Of a stretch of DNA of 24,668 nt, positions 15,729 through 22,966 are shown one piece after another; position 1 is the stretch's first letter; every line of letters begins with the position of its first letter. Made by a program: the position numbers and the translations under genes. The notes under the pieces were generated by a model. It saw nothing but the letters and a program-made list of their open reading frames with translations. It was not told the origin of the DNA and did no database searches. Location of the stretch: positions 1 through 24,668 of the forward strand of contig CBDURG010000012.1 of assembly GCA_965369805.1 (NCBI GenBank), given 5' to 3'. This DNA is from JAGLRQ01 sp965369805 (GTDB taxonomy: Bacteria; Auribacterota; UBA6266).

Positions 15729-15777
15729 GGGGAAAGACCCAAGCAAGCGCAGCGAGCGGGTGGGCTGTCCCTTTTTT
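15729..15777 (+). terminator. Imperfect hairpin followed by a T-run
   Basis: GGGGAAAGACCCA (15729-15741) can pair with TGGGCTGTCCC (15761-15771), with two mismatches and a bulge. A small inner stem CGC/GCG (15748-15750 with 15756-15758) is possible, and six T follow at 15772-15777. It looks like a terminator, but a REP-like palindrome is also possible, since GCTGTCCCTNTTT recurs at 15801. Confidence 0.45.
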
Positions 15778-15935
15778 CTGTCGTCGAGAAATTTAATAGC
15801 GCTGTCCCTATTTATCCTTTATGAAGGTATCTTCTTTTGAACCGGAAGAAGAATTGTATAAAAAGCTTGTCCATAATGTCAGCCGGTTAAACAATGTTTT
15901 TCCGGAAAAAGCCGCATTGTGGAATAAAGTTTGTC

Positions 15936-15956
15936 ATCCTGAGCTTGTTTCAGGAT
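15936..15956. repeat. Dispersed palindrome (ATCCTGA / TCAGGAT)
   Basis: Perfect 7-base arms flank the loop GCTTGTT. Read in frame with the small open frame from 15821 it gives the peptide HPELVSGS. That peptide recurs in many metagenome-derived proteins, because this palindrome is often dispersed in such genomes. Confidence 0.75.
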
Positions 15957-16057
15957 CTATGCTAATTGGAAACCGATTTTTTCTGCCTGTGATTAAAAAA
16001 AATACATTAGAAACTTGATATCTTACTCCGGCTGAAAGATTAAAATCAAAATATTTG

Positions 16058-16085
16058 TTGACTTTATAGATATATGCAATAAAAT
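16058..16085 (+). promoter_or_regulatory. Promoter of the island regulator, possibly giving a leaderless mRNA
   Basis: TTGACT (16058-16063) and TAAAAT (16080-16085) are 16 bases apart, so transcription would begin near 16092, at or next to the ATG at 16093. Two direct copies of ATGCAATA (16074-16081 and 16084-16091), exactly 10 bases apart, overlap the -10 box and the start. They could be the operator for the regulator itself. Confidence 0.5.
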
Positions 16086-16092
16086 GCAATAT

Positions 16093-16281
16093 ATGAAAAA
16101 CGACCTTATAGATCGCCTTGAATCATTCCGCTTGGAAAACAAAATCACACTCCAACAATTATCAAAGATTCTGGATGTTAATTATACAACTCTTTATCGC
16201 TGGTTCAGCGGCAAAACTAAACCACACAAAATTCAGCAGTATCATATTGAGAAGTTTCTTAGCGCAAAAAACATAAGGTAA
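16093..16281 (+). CDS. Small HTH regulator (XRE-like) at the head of the restriction-modification island
   Basis: The protein of 62 residues is almost only a helix-turn-helix domain. Its core, ITLQQLSKILDVNYTTLYRWFSGKTKP, resembles Cro/C1 (XRE) recognition units. Such small proteins often act as controllers of restriction-modification genes. Two in-frame ATGs exist, at 16084 and 16093. The second is chosen because the predicted transcript would start next to it and there is no ribosome site for either. The methyltransferase gene starts 7 bases after the stop, so the two are probably one transcript. The controller role is inferred from position and size. Confidence 0.75.
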   Translation: MKNDLIDRLESFRLENKITLQQLSKILDVNYTTLYRWFSGKTKPHKIQQYHIEKFLSAKNIR

Positions 16282-16288
16282 AAAAAAT

Positions 16289-18619
16289 ATGCGATTGACG
16301 GATAATGAAAGACGAGATGCGATTAAACTTATTCAAGAAGGGAAACCTCTGCCCGGAAAATACCGGTTTCTTTTGTTTGACGATGACCGTGAGGTTGAGC
16401 TTGTCTGGAACGGCAAGACTCAGGAAGCCTGCAATCTTGTCCTGCCCTTTCAGACGATTGAGCATATTGATGAGCCGAGAAGTGATCGGATTTCAGGAAA
16501 AGAAAAACAGTTTGATCTTTTTGATACATCTGGCAGGCAGATACGAGGCTGGACAAATAAACTGATCTGGGGAGATAACAAACTGATCCTTTCATCTCTC
16601 AAGAATGGTCCTATGCGTCGGGAGATTGAAAAGCAAGGCGGGCTTAAACTCATTTATATTGATCCGCCATTTGACGTTGGAGCTGATTTCTCTATGAATG
16701 TTGAGATTGGAGACGAGTCTTTTACCAAAAAGCCGTCGGTTATTGAAGAAGTTGCTTATCGGGATACCTGGGGTAAGGGCGCGGATAGTTTTATCGCCAT
16801 GATATATGAACGATTAAAGCTCATGCACGGACTTTTAGCTAATGATGGTAGCATTTATGTGCATTGTGATTGGCGATTAAATAGTTATTTAAGAACGGTG
16901 TTGAATGAAATTTTTGGTGATAATTCTTATAAAAATGAAATTTGTTGGCAAAAGACATTATCGAGAAAAGCTCAAAGTTTACAATTCGGCAATATCCACG
17001 ATTATATTTTGTTTTATTCAAAGAGTGATAGAAATACATTCAATGCAATTTATGAAGAACGTGACGACGAAACTACAAAAGCAAGGTTTCCACATGTAGA
17101 TGAAAAGACAGGGCGACGGTATGTTTTAGATAATTTTACTCAAGCAGGACAAGGACCTGAAAGATTTTTTGGTGAAGAAATTGGGTTATTGGAACCTCCA
17201 AAAGGAAAGCATTGGATTTGGACTCAGAATAGGATTGATGAAGGTTTAAAGAATGGTATGATTAAATTTACATCAAATGGTATGCCTAGAGTCGTTCGTT
17301 TTGAAACAGAGGGGGTTTTTGCTGGAGATATTTGGAGTGACAAGTCTTTAATAATGCACTCTCAAAGTAAAGAAACCGTGGGATATCCAACACAGAAGCC
17401 AGAATCCTTGATTGAAAGGATTATTAAAGCCTCGTCTAACGAAGGAGACCTTATTGCTGATTTTTTCTGCGGATCAGGCACGACTTTAGCTGTTGCTGAA
17501 AAATTAGGACGTAAATGGATAGGATCAGACCTCGGACGGTTTGCTATTCACACCTCCCGCAAGCGTCTTATTCAGATTCAGCGTGAAATGAAAAAGGCGG
17601 GAAAAGATTTCAGAGCGTTTGAGATTCTTAACCTCGGCAAATATGAACGTGAACAATATATCAACGTGGATGCCGATATCCGGGAGCAGGAAAAACAAAA
17701 GATTTTAGAGAATAAAGAGAAACAGTTTATTGAGTTGATTTTGTCTGCCTATAATGCTCAAGCAGTGGATTCTTACAATACCTTTGTCGGCAAGAAGCGT
17801 GACCGCCTTGTTGCTGTTGGTCCTATCAGCACGCCGGTATCATCTGTTTTTGTTGATGAGGCGATTAAAGAGGCTCGGGAAAAAGGAATTACAAAATTCG
17901 ATGTTCTCGCTTTTGATTATGAAATGGGCATTGACTTTGCGGAGCTTAGCCGTCAGGGTGTTGATGTCCAGTTTAAGGTTATTCCCAGGGAAGTATTTGA
18001 CCGCAGAGCAGTTGAAAAAGGGCATGTTAAATTTTATGATGTTGCCTATATTGAAATAAAGCCAATCATAAAAGGGCGTGGAAAGAATAAAACTATCAGC
18101 GTTGAGCTATGCGATTTCAGCGTCTTTTATAATCAGGATAGCGTTGAAGAAACAGAGAGTTCCCTTAGAGAGGGTTCAAGCAAAATTGTTATTGAAAACG
18201 GACAAGTCATCAAGGTTTCAAAAGAAAAAAAGACAGCGGTTGTAAAGAAAGAAGTTTTGACAAAGAAATGGACGGACTGGGTGGATTATTGGTCGGTTGA
18301 TTTTGATATGGAAAGCAGAAAAGAAATAGTGAGAGTAAAAAAAGACAAGTATGAGGAGCAACAGTTAGATGGAAGTATGGAAACACAGCAAATGGAAATA
18401 GATGAATATGAGGAAAAATGGACAGGATCCTATATTTTTGAAAATGAGTGGCAGTCTTTCAGAACCAGGAAAGATAGAAAACTTGAGCTTATATCCGCTG
18501 AAAAGGAAGTATCCCTGCCTGTCCGGCAGGCAGGCAAAGGTCGGCGTAAGATTGCTGTCAAAGTAGTTGATATTTTCGGAAATGACACAACAAGAGTGAT
18601 AGAGGTTAATATTTCATAA
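16289..18619 (+). CDS. Type III-like adenine-specific DNA methyltransferase (Mod)
   Basis: The 776-residue enzyme would methylate adenine N6 in a short DNA site. The catalytic motif IV is DPPF at 125-128, and the SAM-binding motif I, DFFCGSGTT, is at 391-399. Catalytic motif before SAM motif is the beta class, used by type III Mod subunits. The region between them (about 175-370) should hold target recognition and is visibly more AT-rich than the flanks. The C-terminal extension of over 300 residues makes it longer than a usual Mod, and near residues 742-749 it contains a dispersed palindrome read as LPVRQAG. An ATAAGGT site precedes the ATG by 8 bases. An ATPase gene and the Res-like gene follow on the same strand. 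Confidence 0.9.
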   Translation: MRLTDNERRDAIKLIQEGKPLPGKYRFLLFDDDREVELVWNGKTQEACNLVLPFQTIEHIDEPRSDRISGKEKQFDLFDTSGRQIRGWTNKLIWGDNKLILSSLKNGPMRREIEKQGGLKLIYIDPPFDVGADFSMNVEIGDESFTKKPSVIEEVAYRDTWGKGADSFIAMIYERLKLMHGLLANDGSIYVHCDWRLNSYLRTVLNEIFGDNSYKNEICWQKTLSRKAQSLQFGNIHDYILFYSKSDRNTFNAIYEERDDETTKARFPHVDEKTGRRYVLDNFTQAGQGPERFFGEEIGLLEPPKGKHWIWTQNRIDEGLKNGMIKFTSNGMPRVVRFETEGVFAGDIWSDKSLIMHSQSKETVGYPTQKPESLIERIIKASSNEGDLIADFFCGSGTTLAVAEKLGRKWIGSDLGRFAIHTSRKRLIQIQREMKKAGKDFRAFEILNLGKYEREQYINVDADIREQEKQKILENKEKQFIELILSAYNAQAVDSYNTFVGKKRDRLVAVGPISTPVSSVFVDEAIKEAREKGITKFDVLAFDYEMGIDFAELSRQGVDVQFKVIPREVFDRRAVEKGHVKFYDVAYIEIKPIIKGRGKNKTISVELCDFSVFYNQDSVEETESSLREGSSKIVIENGQVIKVSKEKKTAVVKKEVLTKKWTDWVDYWSVDFDMESRKEIVRVKKDKYEEQQLDGSMETQQMEIDEYEEKWTGSYIFENEWQSFRTRKDRKLELISAEKEVSLPVRQAGKGRRKIAVKVVDIFGNDTTRVIEVNIS
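18514..18534. repeat. Dispersed palindrome, copy 2, inside the methyltransferase gene
   Basis: Arms CCTGCCTG and CAGGCAGG enclose the 5-base centre TCCGG. It differs from the copy at 10697-10717 by one base. In this gene it is read as LPVRQAG, in another frame, and does not break the reading frame. Confidence 0.88.
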
Positions 18620-18657
18620 TTTTAATAGTTCAGCGTTATAAGGTGGTTACTAAAGAC

Positions 18658-20112
18658 ATGAAAAATCAAAATTCAGACAAAAAACTAATTGAAGATATTT
18701 TATTGATTCCCTCGGAGTCTCAAAATCTTGAATTCAAACGTTTGGCGGAAGAAAGGGTTGTCGCCAAGGCTGTTGAAACAGTGGTGGCTATGGCTAATGC
18801 AGAAGGTGGTGTTATTATTTTAGGAATTGATGACCCGGAAAAGACAAAATTGAAAGGAATGGAACGAATATTTGGTATTGATGAAAAAACCGATGTATTT
18901 GACGCTTTAGGCAGAGAAATTCAGAGAATTATCCCCCACCTGTCTGGAATATGGCCTCCCAGAGTAATAGAAGATGTAACCAATAAAAGAATAGGCCTTC
19001 TTTCTGTTCCTAAAGCTATTGACAGCTTTTGTTCAATTAATAATCGTGTGTATGTTCGAGCTGAAAAAAGTAACAGACAATTAAACGCTTATGAGATTGT
19101 AAAGTTTGCCTATGCCAAAGGATTTGAAAAAGCTGACAGGGGATTGGTAGAAGTCGATTTTTCTTTGTTAAAAACACAAGTTTTTCAAGAATGGAAACAA
19201 GCCAGAAATATTAATGGGAGTTCAATTGAGGATGTGTTAGAAAAGACTGGTCTTGCCCGAAAACAAGATGATGGTAAGCTGCTTCCCACTTTAGCGGCTC
19301 TTTTACTTTTTGCGGAATATCCCAGTGATTTAACCGAAACGAAATGTGCTGTTCGTGTTTTTCAATATACAGGTACTATTGAAACTACTGATGAGGTGCC
19401 TAATTTGATTGGAATTCCAAAAACAATTCAAGGCCCTATTGTTAGACAAATTCGTGATGCGCATGATTATGTTTTAACTCTTTTAAGAGCAGGGATTAAA
19501 GTCCCTTCCGGGTTTAAAAATATTTATAAAATTCCTGAAAGAGCAATTAAAGAAGCAGTAACAAATGCGGTTATTCATCGAGATTATCATATTAAGAGAG
19601 ATATTACAGTTAAGATTTTTGAGGATAGACTTGAGATTGAGAGTCCGGGTCTTTTTCCGTACAATATTACCAGGATGAATATTGGAAAGGTTAGGGCAGA
19701 AGGGTATAGAAATGATCTTTTGGTTAAGCATTTAAGGGAATTCCCGTCACCCCCGAATCTTGATGAGAATGAAGGTGTACGCGCTATGTGCAGCGAAATG
19801 GACGCGGAAAATTTGTATCCGCCTATATTTTTGTCATATCCTTTTTATCAGGATGCTGTAAAAGTTGTTCTCTTTAATGAGCATCGTCTAACAGAATGGG
19901 AAAAAATTAATACATATCTTTGTGAGAATAAGTATATTACGAATGAGTTGGCGCGGGAAATTACAAAAATTAATGATAGAAATAAGATGTCTTATATATT
20001 GAAGAGATGGGTGGAGCAAGGGTTATTAATTCAGATTGTTCCTTCTTCAGGCTTTAAAAAAGGTATTAAGTATAAATTGGCAGTATCTTCGGATATAAAA
20101 GAAAGCGACTGA
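18658..20112 (+). CDS. AlbA_2 (Schlafen-like) and GHKL-ATPase domain protein
   Basis: The N-terminal part carries the AlbA_2 signature: SQNLEFKRLAEE, then MANAEGGVIILGIDD about 20 residues later. This putative nucleic-acid-binding domain is related to Schlafen. Near the middle, PERAIKEAVTNAVIHRDYH is the N-box of a GHKL-type ATPase, followed by LEIESPG. A winged-helix-like C-terminus is likely. Such proteins are often annotated as RecG-like or transcriptional regulators; the real function is unsettled. The GTG at 18643 is also in frame, but the ATG at 18658 is preferred because AAGGTGG lies 11 bases before it. Its place between the methyltransferase and nuclease genes suggests an accessory part of the same system. 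Confidence 0.87.
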   Translation: MKNQNSDKKLIEDILLIPSESQNLEFKRLAEERVVAKAVETVVAMANAEGGVIILGIDDPEKTKLKGMERIFGIDEKTDVFDALGREIQRIIPHLSGIWPPRVIEDVTNKRIGLLSVPKAIDSFCSINNRVYVRAEKSNRQLNAYEIVKFAYAKGFEKADRGLVEVDFSLLKTQVFQEWKQARNINGSSIEDVLEKTGLARKQDDGKLLPTLAALLLFAEYPSDLTETKCAVRVFQYTGTIETTDEVPNLIGIPKTIQGPIVRQIRDAHDYVLTLLRAGIKVPSGFKNIYKIPERAIKEAVTNAVIHRDYHIKRDITVKIFEDRLEIESPGLFPYNITRMNIGKVRAEGYRNDLLVKHLREFPSPPNLDENEGVRAMCSEMDAENLYPPIFLSYPFYQDAVKVVLFNEHRLTEWEKINTYLCENKYITNELAREITKINDRNKMSYILKRWVEQGLLIQIVPSSGFKKGIKYKLAVSSDIKESD

Positions 20113-20113
20113 T

Positions 20114-20189
20114 GTTTTATGCATGTGAGTTGAAGATGTATAAAACTTAAGTTCTTGTGCGCCAATGGGTTGAGAAAGTTTTATGCATG
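20114..20189 (+). promoter_or_regulatory. Triple-motif putative operator before the Res-like gene
   Basis: GTTTTATGCATG occurs at 20114-20125 and again, identical, at 20178-20189. An inverted copy with one change lies at 20136-20146 (ATGTATAAAAC). The first and inverted copies can form a hairpin. All lie in the 102-base gap before the Res-like gene, whose AAAGGT site follows at 20200. A binding site for a regulator is the simplest reading. Confidence 0.45.
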
Positions 20190-20214
20190 ATTTTATAGAA
20201 AGGTAATTTTAAAT

Positions 20215-22917
20215 ATGGCCCTGCACAAGGATTTTCCAAAAGATAAGTTTGCGATATTAGAGCCGGAGATTCGCTGGTTTCCGGCTGATGAGGCTTTACG
20301 TGAACAAGGCTATGAAAAACTGCTTCCGCCTTTCGTCCCGGAATTAAGAAAACGAATTAAGGAATGGAGGGACAAAAGCTATGAGGGGGCGAGTGCTACA
20401 TCAAAGGCTCTGTTGAACTGGTGGTTTAAGCAGGAGCATTTATCCTATGGGGCGGATGGCAATACCTTTTTATTTCAATATTATTTCGCTCAGAGAGAAG
20501 CGGTTGAAACGATTATCTGGCTTTATGACGTTACGGGTGTAAGAAATAAATATGATCTTCTTCCCTTTGATTCTCTCGGGCGTGTAAGCCCCAATATGTT
20601 TGATGAGGACTGGCTCCGGTTGGTTATTAAGATGGCGACCGGAAGTGGTAAGACTAAGGTAATGAGTTTACTTCTTGCGTGGTCGTATTTTCATAAGCTG
20701 TATGAGCCGGAATCAGAGCTTTCCCGCAATTTTCTTTTAATCACTCCGAACATTATCGTTCTTGAACGTATCAAGACCGACTTCGATGGCTTAAAGATAT
20801 TCTATCAGGACCCGGTTTTGCCGAATAACGGCTATGAAGGCAGAAACTGGCAGGATGATTTCCAGATAACATTGCATTTGCAGGATGATTTGACAGCAAT
20901 TTCCCCTACCGGGAATATTTTTCTTACCAATATTCACCGGGTTTATGAAGGTGATGTTAGCGAGTCGTCTTTTAGTGATGCGGACTTGACAGATTATTTC
21001 TTAGGGAAAAAGCCTGTTTCCAAAACAAACGAGTCTTTAATTGAACTAAGCAATGTTGTAAGAGATATTGACGAGATAGTTGTTTTCAACGATGAAGCCC
21101 ATCATATGCACGACCCTAAAATGGCATGGTTTAAGTCCATTCAGGACATAAACAATAAATTAAAGCAGAAAGATAAGCAGATTTCTTTACAGATCGACTG
21201 TACAGCGACACCGAAGCATAACAATGGTGGGATTTTCGTGCAGACAATTTCAGATTACCCGCTTGTTGAAGCAATTCATCAAAGTATTGTTAAAACGCCT
21301 GTATTGCCGGATCAGGCAAGTCGGGGAAAATTGCGGGAGAAACAAAGTGCGATATTTACAGAAAAATATGAAGATTACATCAATCTTGGTATTGAAGAAT
21401 GGCGAAAGACATCTAAAGAGCTTGCGCCTACCGGCAAAAAAGCCATTTTGTTTATAATGACGGATGATACAAAAAACTGTGATGAGGTGCAGGCATATTT
21501 AGAAAAGAATTATCCTGACTTAAACGGTAAAGTTTTGACAATTCACACTAACAAAAGCGGTGATATCTCTGAAAAGGTTACCGGCAAAGCTAAAAAGGAA
21601 CTGGATTGGCTCCGTAAACAAGCCAATGACATTGATGGGCTGAAAAGCCCTTATAAGGTGATTGTTTCAGTTTTAATGTTAAAGGAAGGATGGGATGTTA
21701 AGAATGTAACGACTATTGTTGGGCTTAGAGCGTATTCAGCGACATCAAATATATTGCCTGAACAGACTCTTGGCCGAGGGTTAAGAAGAATGTTTTTCGG
21801 TCGTGAAGATGTTAAGGAATACGTTAGCGTTGTAGGCACCCCGGCATTTATGGATTTTGTTGAATCGATTAAAGCTGAAGGTGTTGATTTAGAGAAACGA
21901 AAGATGGACAATGCAACAAAAGCAATTACTCCAACGGTTATTGAAATTGACCACGATAATCCAAAGAAAGATATACAAAAATTAGATATAGAGCTTCCGA
22001 TTTTAACTCCAAGGATTCAAAGGGAATATAAAAATTTATCCGATTTAAATGTCTCCGAGTTTCAGCATGCTAAATTAAAAGTAAAGCAGTTTAATGATCA
22101 GGAACAGCGAGAAATTGTTTTTAAACATGTAGTTGAAGAAAAGATTCATCACACTACAACTTTAGAAAGCAATATTGAACCTAATTATCAGAGCGTCGTC
22201 GGATTCTTTGCTCAGAGCATAATGCGTGAGCTCAGGCTTTTTGGTTGTTATGATGTTTTGTTTGGTAAAATTAAACAATTTATTCAGTCATATTTATTTG
22301 AGTCAGAGGTTTCGCTTGATGATAAAAATATTTTGAGAAATCTCTCAGAGATTGAAGTCACGAAAACTATTATTCAGACGTTTAAAAAAGAAATTAATGC
22401 GTTGACTGTGAAAGATGTCGGCGATGCTCAAATTAGGAATTATGTAAAAATCAGCAGCAGTCGCCCATTTGTTGTAAATGACCGTGCGTATTTGGTTCCC
22501 AAAAAGAGCGTCTTTAATAGGATTGTTGGCGATAGTCAGTTTGAGCTTGAATTCGCTGATTTTTTAGAGAAGTTAGGCGATGATGAAGTTATTTCTTTTG
22601 CAAAGAATTATTACGAAGTGCATTTTAAGATTGACTATAAGAACGCTGATGGAACGATTGCGAATTATTACCCGGACTTTTTTGTCAAAACGGATAACAA
22701 GACAGTCTATATCGTAGAAACAAAGGGCCGAGAAGATTTAGATGATCCTTTGAAGATCAAACGGCTTGCTCAGTGGTGCGATGACGCAAATAATCGCCAG
22801 AAAAAAATTACATATAAAATGCTTTATGTTAAGCAGGAAGAATGGGATAAATATAAACCTAAGAGTTGGGGTGATATTGTTAAATTATTTAAACAGGAAG
22901 AGTTGAGCACAAAGTGA
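20215..22917 (+). CDS. Type III-like restriction subunit (Res): DEAH helicase with PD-(D/E)xK nuclease
   Basis: The 900-residue protein is an ATP-driven DNA translocase with a nuclease end, as in type III Res subunits. Walker A MATGSGKT is at 140-147, the Walker B box DEAHH at 293-297, and a motif VI-like EQTLGRGLRRMF near 516-527. At the C-terminus PD (D821), E835 and K837 (YYPDFFV, then VETKG) form a PD-(D/E)xK nuclease centre. It would cut unmethylated DNA in complex with the Mod-like protein. Its length is near the usual Res size. An AAAGGT site lies about 10 bases before the ATG. The 102-base gap before it contains repeated motifs, which suggests separate control of nuclease expression. 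Confidence 0.92.
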   Translation: MALHKDFPKDKFAILEPEIRWFPADEALREQGYEKLLPPFVPELRKRIKEWRDKSYEGASATSKALLNWWFKQEHLSYGADGNTFLFQYYFAQREAVETIIWLYDVTGVRNKYDLLPFDSLGRVSPNMFDEDWLRLVIKMATGSGKTKVMSLLLAWSYFHKLYEPESELSRNFLLITPNIIVLERIKTDFDGLKIFYQDPVLPNNGYEGRNWQDDFQITLHLQDDLTAISPTGNIFLTNIHRVYEGDVSESSFSDADLTDYFLGKKPVSKTNESLIELSNVVRDIDEIVVFNDEAHHMHDPKMAWFKSIQDINNKLKQKDKQISLQIDCTATPKHNNGGIFVQTISDYPLVEAIHQSIVKTPVLPDQASRGKLREKQSAIFTEKYEDYINLGIEEWRKTSKELAPTGKKAILFIMTDDTKNCDEVQAYLEKNYPDLNGKVLTIHTNKSGDISEKVTGKAKKELDWLRKQANDIDGLKSPYKVIVSVLMLKEGWDVKNVTTIVGLRAYSATSNILPEQTLGRGLRRMFFGREDVKEYVSVVGTPAFMDFVESIKAEGVDLEKRKMDNATKAITPTVIEIDHDNPKKDIQKLDIELPILTPRIQREYKNLSDLNVSEFQHAKLKVKQFNDQEQREIVFKHVVEEKIHHTTTLESNIEPNYQSVVGFFAQSIMRELRLFGCYDVLFGKIKQFIQSYLFESEVSLDDKNILRNLSEIEVTKTIIQTFKKEINALTVKDVGDAQIRNYVKISSSRPFVVNDRAYLVPKKSVFNRIVGDSQFELEFADFLEKLGDDEVISFAKNYYEVHFKIDYKNADGTIANYYPDFFVKTDNKTVYIVETKGREDLDDPLKIKRLAQWCDDANNRQKKITYKMLYVKQEEWDKYKPKSWGDIVKLFKQEELSTK

Positions 22918-22966
22918 ATCTGATTTATAAGAGTGTAAAGCGAAAATGTATTAATGGAGGATAAGT

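Larger units (their letters stand above)
15494..16083. other. Gene-poor junction between backbone and defence island
   Basis: No convincing gene lies in these 590 bases. In order they hold a 66-codon open stretch in frame with the amidohydrolase, a tRNA-Leu 3' fragment, a hairpin with a T-run, a small open frame starting at 15821, a dispersed palindrome, and the regulator promoter. Three short blocks occur twice in scrambled order, on the two sides of the tRNA fragment. The open frames appear to be by-products of these pieces. Confidence 0.6.

Noticed and set aside
15821..16018. 65-codon open frame on the plus strand
   Set aside because: It contains the HPELVSGS palindrome and duplicated junction blocks, has no ribosome site and shows no known domain; more likely a by-product of the repeats.
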